Notes under the pieces: generated by a model
The model's database searches: none
Seen by the model: only the letters and a program-made list of their open reading frames with translations
What the model was told of the DNA's origin: nothing
Translations under genes and position numbers: made by a program
Part shown: one piece after another, positions 53,207 through 60,208 of the stretch
Layout of the letters: every line of letters starts with the position of its first letter
How positions within the stretch are numbered: position 1 is the first letter of the stretch
Assembly: GCA_002438635.1 (NCBI GenBank)
Contig: DJPX01000011.1
Coordinates: 1 to 64,000 of the forward strand
DNA: 64,000 bases
Source of the DNA: Bacteroidales bacterium UBA6401
GTDB taxonomy: Bacteria; Bacteroidota; Bacteroidia; Bacteroidales; UBA932
Direction: 5' to 3'

Positions 53207-53235
53207 GGTTAAATATAGGGTTAATCGATGGTTAA
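53207..53235. promoter_or_regulatory. Three tandem GGTTAA repeats, predicted SARP-type operator
   Basis: GGTTAA occurs at 53207-53212, 53219-53224 and 53230-53235, in one orientation, with starts 12 and 11 bases apart, so on nearly the same face of the helix. Nine bases separate the nearest copy from the -7 box of the PUL promoter. Known SARP activators bind direct repeats spaced 11 bases apart just upstream of the -10 box. Binding by the adjacent regulator is inferred. Confidence 0.6.
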
Positions 53236-53276
53236 TACAAAAAAATAATTCATTAATACTGTTCGATAGGCGCTTC

Positions 53277-53308
53277 TTTGGAATTATATTTTAAAGTTTT
53301 TAATTTTG
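53277..53308 (+). promoter_or_regulatory. Promoter of the SARP-like regulator gene
   Basis: TTTG at 53277-53280, a 20-base spacer and TAATTTTG at 53301-53308 match both Bacteroidetes promoter elements. Transcription should begin near 53315, giving a leader of less than 20 bases before the ATG at 53332. Confidence 0.65.
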
Positions 53309-53325
53309 TGGAATAATGTTAAAGG

Positions 53326-53342
53326 GGTTAAATGATGGTTAA
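53326..53342. promoter_or_regulatory. Pair of GGTTAA repeats over the regulator start codon
   Basis: GGTTAA at 53326-53331 and 53337-53342, with starts 11 bases apart, flank the ATG at 53332 and lie downstream of the predicted transcription start. If the regulator binds here it would block its own transcription. The match could be partly chance, since the second copy encodes residues of the protein. Confidence 0.4.
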
Positions 53343-55812
53343 GAGAGTATTTGCATCTTGTGCTTTTTTTATAGTGACTATTTTATCCTGTTCGGAATTA
53401 TATTCTCAAGGTCTGGGCTTTTTCGGTATGGACTATAAGATAGATGAAAGGACATCATATAACGTCTTTGGAGGTGAAGAAACGGAATCTTTTGCTCATC
53501 TGTTTCAGATGAGTTTCGAATTTTCTCCTAAATACCAGGAAGATTTCGGCTATGTTTTCAGAATTAAGGATAATGGGGATTCCGAACGTATATGGAACCT
53601 TTCTTACGATAGCCGACAGGATAGTGTGGTAATTCGTCTAAATGAGGAGGGAAGGCATAGTTTGATTCAAATGTTGCTTTCTAAAAATGAAATTCCGGTT
53701 TTCAGATGGAGTAAAATGCAATTGGTAATGGATCTGGATGGGGGAGAGGTTTCCTTGTCAGTATCGGGAAGGCGTTATACGAAACGATATGATGGGTTCT
53801 CTTCGGTGATTACCCCTGTTATAGAATTTGGACGAAGCGATTATATAATAGATGTGCCTTCTTTTTCTTTAAAAAATCTGAGCGTTACCGGAACTGATAA
53901 GTCTTTTGAGTTTGCTCTGGATCAATTCTGCGGAACTGAAGTATATGACAGTAAAAGGAAAGTATGTGGCAAAGTAAAAAATCCTGACTGGCTGATTAAT
54001 AGAGCTGCCGTGTGGTCGGAGATTTTCGCATCGAGTTATGAGGATATAGCAGGCGTGTCGTATAACCCTATAAGAAAGGAGTTTTACTATTTTACTCAAA
54101 ACGACATGAACATCTATTCCTTCATAGATCAAAGGTCTGAGTCGATACATTTTGATGAGCCTTGCCCTATCGCGATGAAGCTTGGGAACAATTTTGTGTC
54201 CTCGGACGGAAGATATCTTTTTTGTTATGAATTATATAATGATGAGGCGCCTTCGGGAAGTCCTACGGTAGCGAAACTGGATTTGGATACAAAGCGATGG
54301 GAAATATGTTCTTATGATGGTTTAGATATGCCTGTACATCACCACGCTACTTTTCTAAATCCGGCAGATGGGCAGTTTTCTATATTGGGAGGATTTGGAA
54401 ATAGATTATACAATGGAGAATTTTATTCTTTCGATGAAGTTCACGCGAAATGGAACAAGGTGTTCAAAAATTTAAAGGGAGATCCTATATATCCGCGTTA
54501 TTTTACTTCTGCGGGAACAGATGGGAAGTATGTTTATATCTATGGTGGAATGGGAAATGAGTGTGGCGAGCAGGTCGTAGGGAGAAGGTATTTTTATGAT
54601 TTGCATAGAATAGATACCCAAACTGGAGAAAGCACTCTTGTGTGGGATTTGGGTTGGGAAGGACCTGATATGGTGCCGGTGCGGAACCTCATTGTGGATA
54701 AGGACCAATTCTATACTTTATGTTATCCTGAGTACATTAGCCAGTCACATCTTTATCTTTATTGCTTTAATATTTCAGATGGTTCGTACAAGCGATTGCA
54801 GAGTCCTATACCAATCATATCCGATAAGATGCGAACTAATGCCAATATTTATCTTGATCGAGAGCTGAATCGTTTTTTTGCATGGACTCAGGTTTTCGAT
54901 GACGATATAAAGTCCACAGTTAGGATATATGATCTTACATATCCACCTATATTTGAAATAGATAGAGGTGAAGCAAAAACTAATTCCAGGTGGATTTTCT
55001 TTATCCTTTGTTTTATGTTATGTGGTAGTGGAATTGGGCTTTATTTTTTTAGGAAACACACTAAGAAGGGATCAATGGATGTTTCTTATAAATTCGGAAG
55101 ACCATTTAAGTATGAAAAGGCGCCTAATCAGATATGTATATTCGGAAATTTTACAGTTAATGACAGAAATGCCCGAGACATTACTTCAGCATTTACCAAT
55201 CAGCAGATTATTATCTTATGCCTGCTTATTCGGGCAGAAGAGAATGGCATTTCCAGTAAAAATCTAAGTAGTATCTTATGGCCCGATAAGGATGAAGATA
55301 AGGTTAAAAATTCAAGAGGCGTTGCTATAAATAATCTTCGAAAATCATTGGGTATGCTTAATGAAGCCACTATTGAGTATAGAGACGGCAGGTATTATCT
55401 TGAATTAGGGGATCAGTGTCAATGCGATTATTGGGATTTTATGGCTTGCCTTAAAAACGAGAAAATTAACGAGACGCAGATTATGAATATACTTTCGCGT
55501 GGAAGGATATTAAGATCGGTGAATGATCCAATTTTCGATGAATTTAAAGAGCAGGTGGATAATATGGTTTTACCATTGTTACTAAGAGAGTTGGAAACCA
55601 AATTGAAACTAAAGCAATATATTGCCGTGGAGCAGTTGGTTTATATGGTAATGGAGATAGATAGTACAAACGAGGAAGCTCTTAAGGCTATGGTAAAGTC
55701 ATTGCGCCGTCAGAGAAAATATGAAGAGGTGTTGCTGTTTTATTCGAAATATTGCGCTGAATATAAAAAAGTAAATGATATCGAATACACTGTGCCATTG
55801 AAGTCACTATAG
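53332..55812 (+). CDS. Membrane-spanning SARP-like regulator with LamG/Kelch-like sensor
   Basis: An 826-residue candidate one-component regulator of the divergent mannan PUL. An export signal (residues about 1-26) is followed by a LamG-like beta region (about 45-195; VFRIKDNGDSERIWNLSYD, VPSFSLKNLSV), then Kelch-like propeller strands (about 225-540; FSILGGFGNRLYNGEFYSFD, YVYIYGGMGNECGEQ). One membrane helix lies at about residues 554-573 (WIFFILCFMLCGSGIGLYFF). The cytoplasmic part has an OmpR-type winged helix (about 600-695; ICIFGNFTVNDR, NLSSILWPDKDEDKVKN, VAINNLRKSLG) and a helical BTAD-like tail to residue 826, the arrangement of SARP activators. Upstream repeats at 11-12 base steps support direct DNA binding. 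A lipobox reading of ILSC near residue 20 is possible but less likely. Confidence 0.75.
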   Translation: MMVKRVFASCAFFIVTILSCSELYSQGLGFFGMDYKIDERTSYNVFGGEETESFAHLFQMSFEFSPKYQEDFGYVFRIKDNGDSERIWNLSYDSRQDSVVIRLNEEGRHSLIQMLLSKNEIPVFRWSKMQLVMDLDGGEVSLSVSGRRYTKRYDGFSSVITPVIEFGRSDYIIDVPSFSLKNLSVTGTDKSFEFALDQFCGTEVYDSKRKVCGKVKNPDWLINRAAVWSEIFASSYEDIAGVSYNPIRKEFYYFTQNDMNIYSFIDQRSESIHFDEPCPIAMKLGNNFVSSDGRYLFCYELYNDEAPSGSPTVAKLDLDTKRWEICSYDGLDMPVHHHATFLNPADGQFSILGGFGNRLYNGEFYSFDEVHAKWNKVFKNLKGDPIYPRYFTSAGTDGKYVYIYGGMGNECGEQVVGRRYFYDLHRIDTQTGESTLVWDLGWEGPDMVPVRNLIVDKDQFYTLCYPEYISQSHLYLYCFNISDGSYKRLQSPIPIISDKMRTNANIYLDRELNRFFAWTQVFDDDIKSTVRIYDLTYPPIFEIDRGEAKTNSRWIFFILCFMLCGSGIGLYFFRKHTKKGSMDVSYKFGRPFKYEKAPNQICIFGNFTVNDRNARDITSAFTNQQIIILCLLIRAEENGISSKNLSSILWPDKDEDKVKNSRGVAINNLRKSLGMLNEATIEYRDGRYYLELGDQCQCDYWDFMACLKNEKINETQIMNILSRGRILRSVNDPIFDEFKEQVDNMVLPLLLRELETKLKLKQYIAVEQLVYMVMEIDSTNEEALKAMVKSLRRQRKYEEVLLFYSKYCAEYKKVNDIEYTVPLKSL

Positions 55813-55834
55813 CAGTACAGTAGAGATTTTTGCG

Positions 55835-55842
55835 TATATTTG
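55835..55842 (+). promoter_or_regulatory. -7 box of the glycosyltransferase/trkA operon
   Basis: TATATTTG is a full match to TAnnTTTG and ends 7 bases before the ATG at 55850, so the message is expected to be leaderless. No clear -33 element is visible. Confidence 0.5.
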
Positions 55843-55849
55843 TCGGGTT

Positions 55850-56842
55850 ATGCGTGTGGCAGTCGTCATTTTAAATTGGAATACAAGAGATTATCTTAAA
55901 AGATTTATTCCAGGGGTGTTAGCATCTTTGGGAAAGGAAGACATTCTTTATGTCGCAGATAGTGGCTCGAGCGATGGTTCTATCCAGACAGTGGAATCAC
56001 TTTTCCCACAGGTTAGAATTATAAGCATAGGCGAGAATTTGGGTTTCACAGGTGGGTATAACTATGCATTGAGCCAGATAGATGCGCAGTATTACCTGTT
56101 ATTGAATTCTGATATCGAAGTAACGGATAATTGGCTGGAAATACTTTCTTTATGGATGGAAACGCATCCGGAATGCGGTATTTGTGCTCCAAAATTGCAT
56201 GCGTTGGACAAAGTGGGGGAGAATTGGCAGAAAACTCAACGATTTGAGTACGCCGGTGCGGCTGGCGGATATTTGGATTACTTCGGCTATCCGTATTGCC
56301 GTGGTCGAATACTCTCCCGGGTTGAGTTGGACAGAGGCCAATACGATACGCCTTCTCGTGTATTCTGGGTTAGCGGCGCAGCCTTGATGATACGGTCATC
56401 GGTGTGGCATAATCTCGGAGGATTCGATGAAAGGTTTTTTGCCCACATGGAGGAAATAGACCTGTGCTGGAGAGCTCAAAGTTTAGGGTATCAAATATGG
56501 TGCGTTCCGCAAAGTCTTGTTTATCACATAGGAGGAGGGACCCTGCCAGCCAACTCACCTTTTAAATTGAGACTAAACTTCCGTAATTCATTGTGGATGC
56601 TAAAGAAGAATTTGCCTTTTGCCATAGGTTCGGTAAGAGCTAGGATAAGGATTTTTTGTAGGTGTATGATGGACTGGGGGGTGGCATTGGCATATTTAAT
56701 AAAAGGAAAGAAGGAATATGCAGAAAGTGTGGCTATTGCCCATAAGGAGGTCCGTAAATCGTCACGGATGAATTTTAAAGGAAAATATAAGATTCCTCCA
56801 GATGGGGGATTGTTGATAATAAAATATTTGTCAAGAAGATGA
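55850..56842 (+). CDS. Family 2 glycosyltransferase, rhamnosyltransferase-like
   Basis: A GT-A fold enzyme of the WsaF/RfbF type. The N-terminus VAVVILNWNTRDYLKRF is followed by VADSGSSDGSIQTVESLF, ENLGFTGGYNYAL (about residue 65), the metal site LLLNSDIEVTDNW (about 83) and the conserved VSGAALMIRSSVWHNLGGFDERFFAHMEEIDLCWRA-type region (about 174-208). A C-terminal amphipathic region may contact the membrane. Overlaps trkA by 4 bases (ATGA). The sugar and acceptor are unknown. Confidence 0.88.
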   Translation: MRVAVVILNWNTRDYLKRFIPGVLASLGKEDILYVADSGSSDGSIQTVESLFPQVRIISIGENLGFTGGYNYALSQIDAQYYLLLNSDIEVTDNWLEILSLWMETHPECGICAPKLHALDKVGENWQKTQRFEYAGAAGGYLDYFGYPYCRGRILSRVELDRGQYDTPSRVFWVSGAALMIRSSVWHNLGGFDERFFAHMEEIDLCWRAQSLGYQIWCVPQSLVYHIGGGTLPANSPFKLRLNFRNSLWMLKKNLPFAIGSVRARIRIFCRCMMDWGVALAYLIKGKKEYAESVAIAHKEVRKSSRMNFKGKYKIPPDGGLLIIKYLSRR

Positions 56843-58200
56843 AAGTGGTTATAGATGGCGCCGGAGAGATCGGCTCACATTTGACTAAATTACTTGTTCG
56901 TGAAGGTAATGATGTAACTGTAATAGATAGCGAAAAAAGTAGGCTTGATAATTTGTCATCTGCCGCTGATATTGAGCCTATAGAGGGTGATCCTACTTCT
57001 ATCAAAGCACTTGGCGATGCGCAAGCCGGCAAGGCCGATCTTTTTATTGCCGTCGTTCCTTATGTGGATCAGGAGGTGAATATGATAGCTTCTCTTTTTG
57101 CCAAGAGCATGGGCGCGAAAAAGGTGGTTGCGAGAATACAGCATCTGGATTTGCTTTCTAAATCCAGTCTGCAGATGATGCGTTCTTTTGGACTGGACAT
57201 GACATTTTGCCCGGAGAAAATTGCAGCCGATGAGATAGTGTCGCAACTTCGCTATAATACTTCGTCTGATACTATGGATTTTGCGATGGGAAAGTTGCAC
57301 ATAGCTGCATTCCGCCTGGGAGAGGATAGTCCAATACTGGATATGAAGTTAGTGGATTTTACAAAGCATTTTACCGAAAAAGAGAATTCCGAATTTAGAG
57401 TCATCGCAATATCCCGTGAAGAAAAGACTATCATTCCTCGTTTTGATACTAAGTTCAAGTATGGCGATCTTGTTTACATCATTATAAAGAATGAGGAGGT
57501 TAAAAGTCTTAACGATTATCTAGGGTTAAGTGACATCGCGATAAAGCGTACAATGATTATGGGTGGGGGGTCAGTGGGCTCTATCGTGGCTTCTTTGCTT
57601 TCTTCGGAAATTGCATCTGTTAAATTGATAGAGATCAAGAGGGAAAGATGCGTGGATTTAGTGGAGGAATTGCCTGACAATGTGGATGTTATAAATGGCG
57701 ATGCGCGAAATACCGATTTTCTCTATGAGCAAGGCTTAAACACGTATGATGCTTTTGTGGCTGTAACAGGTAATGATGAGGCAAATATATTGGCTTGTGT
57801 CGCAGCAAAAAAATTCGGAGTGCCACGCACTGTCGCTGAAGTGGAAAATATGGAATATGTCCGATTGGCAGAAGAAATGGGCGTGGATGTAGTTGTAAAC
57901 AAGAAGCTTACTACTGCAAGCCGCATTTACAAGCTCACGCTTAGTGAAAGAGCCCGATTCGTCCGTTATATGAGCGGGACAAATGCCGAGGTAATGGAAT
58001 ATACGGCAGCTGAAGGAAGTGCTATCACTAAAGATGCTCTTAAGAATTTAGATTTTCCTTCAGATGCCGTAGTTGGAGGCGTTTTGCGTGGGAATGATGC
58101 ATTTATTGCCGTGGGAGATACCCGCATTCAAGCGGGAGATCGCGTTGCAGTATTTACTATGCCATCTTGCGCAAAAGAGGTTGATAAACTATTTAAATAG
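56839..58200 (+). CDS. trkA: Trk potassium uptake regulatory protein TrkA
   Basis: The cytoplasmic nucleotide-binding subunit of a Trk potassium channel. Two RCK repeats are present: VVIDGAGEIGSHLTKLLVREG at residue 2 with VIDSEKSRLDNL, and TMIMGGGSVGSIVASLL near residue 238; each is followed by a TrkA-C domain. Length 453 matches double-domain TrkA. The membrane partner TrkH is not adjacent in this window, though it usually is. Confidence 0.93.
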   Translation: MKVVIDGAGEIGSHLTKLLVREGNDVTVIDSEKSRLDNLSSAADIEPIEGDPTSIKALGDAQAGKADLFIAVVPYVDQEVNMIASLFAKSMGAKKVVARIQHLDLLSKSSLQMMRSFGLDMTFCPEKIAADEIVSQLRYNTSSDTMDFAMGKLHIAAFRLGEDSPILDMKLVDFTKHFTEKENSEFRVIAISREEKTIIPRFDTKFKYGDLVYIIIKNEEVKSLNDYLGLSDIAIKRTMIMGGGSVGSIVASLLSSEIASVKLIEIKRERCVDLVEELPDNVDVINGDARNTDFLYEQGLNTYDAFVAVTGNDEANILACVAAKKFGVPRTVAEVENMEYVRLAEEMGVDVVVNKKLTTASRIYKLTLSERARFVRYMSGTNAEVMEYTAAEGSAITKDALKNLDFPSDAVVGGVLRGNDAFIAVGDTRIQAGDRVAVFTMPSCAKEVDKLFK

Positions 58201-58201
58201 T

Positions 58202-59239
58202 TTAGAATATTTGATGTATTGTCTCGGATTTGACCTTATCAAGAGGCTTATATAGATATCCGGTTTTTTTGAAGTTTATCTTGGCGAGATCTATACATCT
58301 GATTTCGCAGTTATGCATTGTTCTATAGTAGAGTTTGCGTCCTTTAAGATCGCTTACTACCGTAACATGTGTAGCACTTGGAATATCAACGGCTTCTTGA
58401 TCTTTTGAAAACTGCATGCCAATTGGGATATCGAAGTTATTAAGCAGGTGAAAGGCCTGTACGACGGTTTGAAGAGGCGTGTCTTTTATCGGAGCTGTAT
58501 TTTGCAGGAAAGCAAGTCTTACGAACCTTGAAGGCGATGAGTAGTCGCCAGGGAGACCTAACATTGCGGTACCACCACTGAAGGAACTCATCTTGAGATT
58601 GCGTATGGAATTGTCTGCGGCTCTTCCCGGAGTTAAGTTTACATAGTTATTTAGATTAGTAAGGTGATAATCAAATGATGGTGAATTGGCAAGGACACCA
58701 AGCGTGTTTTCATAAAAAACATATTTACCATCGATTATCTCTAGAACTATCTGTCTACCGCTTTCTTCGATAAAGCGCCAATGCACTGTGGAAGAACGTG
58801 GATCCACGCTATGAATGTGTAACCCATCGAGTGTTCTTTTTACATCGTCGATGTTTTCACAGCAGGAGAGAATATATCCCACGAGTTCGAAGTCTGACAC
58901 GCTTATTTTCCCCTCGCCCTCGTCTTCGCTTTCGTATTTACCATAATCTGGAAAATAAAACAATCCAGCCGAAAGCCCTTTTTCGTTGATGCCTTCCATA
59001 ATGTATTGAGGAAGTTCAACGGCTATTCCAATATAGGCAAATTTAGTAGTAGGTGTATTACCTTTAGGTACTACAACATAAAAAGAATTCATGTCGGAGC
59101 CGCTCCACTCTATAGTGCGAGCCATAACCACATCTCCATTCTTCGTCTTTAGCTCCATTCCGGAACACGCCTGCGAACGCGGCGCGAAAATCGAGACGAT
59201 AATCGCCACGAAAATGGTACAAAAAAGATTTTTTCTCAT
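58202..59239 (-). CDS. Choloylglycine hydrolase-family (C59) amidase
   Basis: A linear amide C-N hydrolase of the Ntn-hydrolase fold, the family of bile salt hydrolases and penicillin V acylases. A signal peptide ends at PRSQA, exposing Cys25 (CSGMELKTKNGDVVMARTIEW) as the N-terminal nucleophile; ARTIEWS matches the conserved Arg and Asp/Glu positions. Later GLSAGLFYFPDYG (about residue 88), VLANSPSFDYHLTNL (about 183) and LPGDYSSPSRFVRLAF (about 224) are family signatures. Whether it prefers conjugated bile acids or N-acyl compounds cannot be judged by eye. Probably periplasmic. It converges on trkA with a 1-base gap. Confidence 0.85.
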   Translation of the reverse strand: MRKNLFCTIFVAIIVSIFAPRSQACSGMELKTKNGDVVMARTIEWSGSDMNSFYVVVPKGNTPTTKFAYIGIAVELPQYIMEGINEKGLSAGLFYFPDYGKYESEDEGEGKISVSDFELVGYILSCCENIDDVKRTLDGLHIHSVDPRSSTVHWRFIEESGRQIVLEIIDGKYVFYENTLGVLANSPSFDYHLTNLNNYVNLTPGRAADNSIRNLKMSSFSGGTAMLGLPGDYSSPSRFVRLAFLQNTAPIKDTPLQTVVQAFHLLNNFDIPIGMQFSKDQEAVDIPSATHVTVVSDLKGRKLYYRTMHNCEIRCIDLAKINFKKTGYLYKPLDKVKSETIHQIF

Positions 59240-59331
59240 GATGGATTAATTTAGAATTTGTATTATTCAATCAAATTCTGTTCCGCTTTTTTTGGCGGTT
59301 ACTTAAAAGTCGGCTTACGAAACTTGAATTG
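59240..59331. other. Gap between the C59 and LytTR genes
   Basis: A 92-base stretch upstream of the C59 gene and downstream of the LytTR gene. I find no full TAnnTTTG box on the minus strand. A weak CCGC/GGCGG inverted repeat lies near 59282-59295 with a T7 loop; on the minus strand it lacks a T-tract, so I do not call it a terminator. Confidence 0.35.
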
Positions 59332-60150
59332 CTAGAGTAGAGCTGAAAGAGTATCGTAATAAGTTTTAGAAACAGGAATCGAAGGAAGAGAAGGCACGTC
59401 AAGGTCGGCAAATACATAGCCACGAGGATCTTTGCTGAGTACTTTTACGTGCTTAGGATTAATGTAATATGTGCGATGGCATCTCTGAAGGCCTTGGGCG
59501 TGAAGTATGGGCTCAAGTCTTTTCATAGATGAACGGAGCGTATATCTTTTCACTATATCAGCATCTGTATATACGATTTCGACATAGTTCTCCTTTGCCT
59601 CTATATATAGGATGGAATTAGCTGATACGATGAGTTTTACTTTCTGACTTTCATCCTTGAAGTGTATTCTACTATCTTCTGGCGTGGAAGGGGAGTTAAT
59701 CTCTTCGTTCTTCCCTTTAATTGTGCAATATCCTGAGATTAAAATATATGGCCATAATACGATGAATCCGAATTGAGCTATACAACTAGATACAACATCG
59801 AAAAAAGTCTGAGTACGGCCCTGCATAAGATGAAGAAAAAGAGCACTGAATAGGCAGAAAATTATGGTTTCTATGCAGCACCACCCAGTGTAGAGCAGGC
59901 GATTCAGATGGAGTACATTTTTTAAAAAGAAAAATGCAAGTCTGGTTCCTACAAGGGTAAGCATCATAATGCAGCTGACTATAATTAGATTAAACTCCAT
60001 ACTACCTTTCCCTTCGTTTAGAAAAGAAATGGTCGATTCTGGCTTATAGAGCAGAACGAAGACGATGAAGAAAAATGGTACGCCCAAAAAGTGTATTATT
60101 TGACTGGGAAATTTGAAGAATTCCCGTGGAATTTCGTTTTGAGTACGCAT
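59332..60150 (-). CDS. Membrane-bound LytTR-family transcriptional regulator
   Basis: A 272-residue protein. Four hydrophobic segments (about residues 18-36, 46-67, 81-102 and 120-147) precede a cytoplasmic LytTR DNA-binding domain at about residues 170-272: LIVSANSILYIEAKENYVEI, RYTLRSSMKRLEP, LQRCHRTYYINPKHV. LytTR domains without a receiver but with a membrane module are known in Bacteroidetes and may sense an envelope or small-molecule signal. The ATG at 60150 is chosen because the upstream extension would run through the divergent promoter region. No histidine kinase is next to it. Target genes unknown. Confidence 0.87.
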   Translation of the reverse strand: MRTQNEIPREFFKFPSQIIHFLGVPFFFIVFVLLYKPESTISFLNEGKGSMEFNLIIVSCIMMLTLVGTRLAFFFLKNVLHLNRLLYTGWCCIETIIFCLFSALFLHLMQGRTQTFFDVVSSCIAQFGFIVLWPYILISGYCTIKGKNEEINSPSTPEDSRIHFKDESQKVKLIVSANSILYIEAKENYVEIVYTDADIVKRYTLRSSMKRLEPILHAQGLQRCHRTYYINPKHVKVLSKDPRGYVFADLDVPSLPSIPVSKTYYDTLSALL

Positions 60151-60155
60151 AGATG

Positions 60156-60163
60156 CAAATGTA
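60156..60163 (-). promoter_or_regulatory. -7 box of the LytTR gene
   Basis: On the minus strand it reads TACATTTG, a full TAnnTTTG match, ending 5 bases before the start codon at 60150. It supports that start and suggests a leaderless message. Confidence 0.5.
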
Positions 60164-60175
60164 CAAAAAATTATG

Positions 60176-60183
60176 TACTTTTG
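60176..60183 (+). promoter_or_regulatory. -7 box of the acyl-CoA ligase operon
   Basis: TACTTTTG matches TAnnTTTG, 25 bases before the ATG at 60209. It lies back to back with the LytTR promoter, 12 bases away, so the LytTR protein could control both. Confidence 0.5.
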
Positions 60184-60208
60184 TAGGATAGTGCTTAAAC
60201 CTATTGAT

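Larger units (their letters stand above)
39180..53235 (-). other. Alpha-mannan polysaccharide utilization locus
   Basis: Seven minus-strand genes run without a convincing internal promoter: carboxypeptidase-like lipoprotein, GH76, SusC, SusD, DUF3823, GH92, GH125-esterase. Gaps are 68, -4, 10, 5, 13 and 5 bases. All three glycosidase families act on alpha-linked mannose: GH76 on the alpha-1,6 backbone, GH92 on side branches, GH125 on alpha-1,6 ends. The substrate is thus inferred to be fungal-type mannan or a high-mannose glycan. A divergent regulator with a periplasmic sensor region lies at 53332. Operator repeats sit in the shared intergenic region. Confidence 0.85.

Noticed and set aside
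53137..53331. Search for a hybrid two-component regulator, SusR or ECF sigma/anti-sigma pair for the PUL
   Set aside because: None is present next to the locus; the only adjacent regulator is the SARP-like membrane protein.
53301..53342. The regulator as a plain lipoprotein (ILSC near residue 20)
   Set aside because: The -2 residue is atypical for a lipobox, and a lipidated N-terminus is not needed to explain a protein with a clear internal membrane helix and cytoplasmic DNA-binding end; kept only as a minor alternative.
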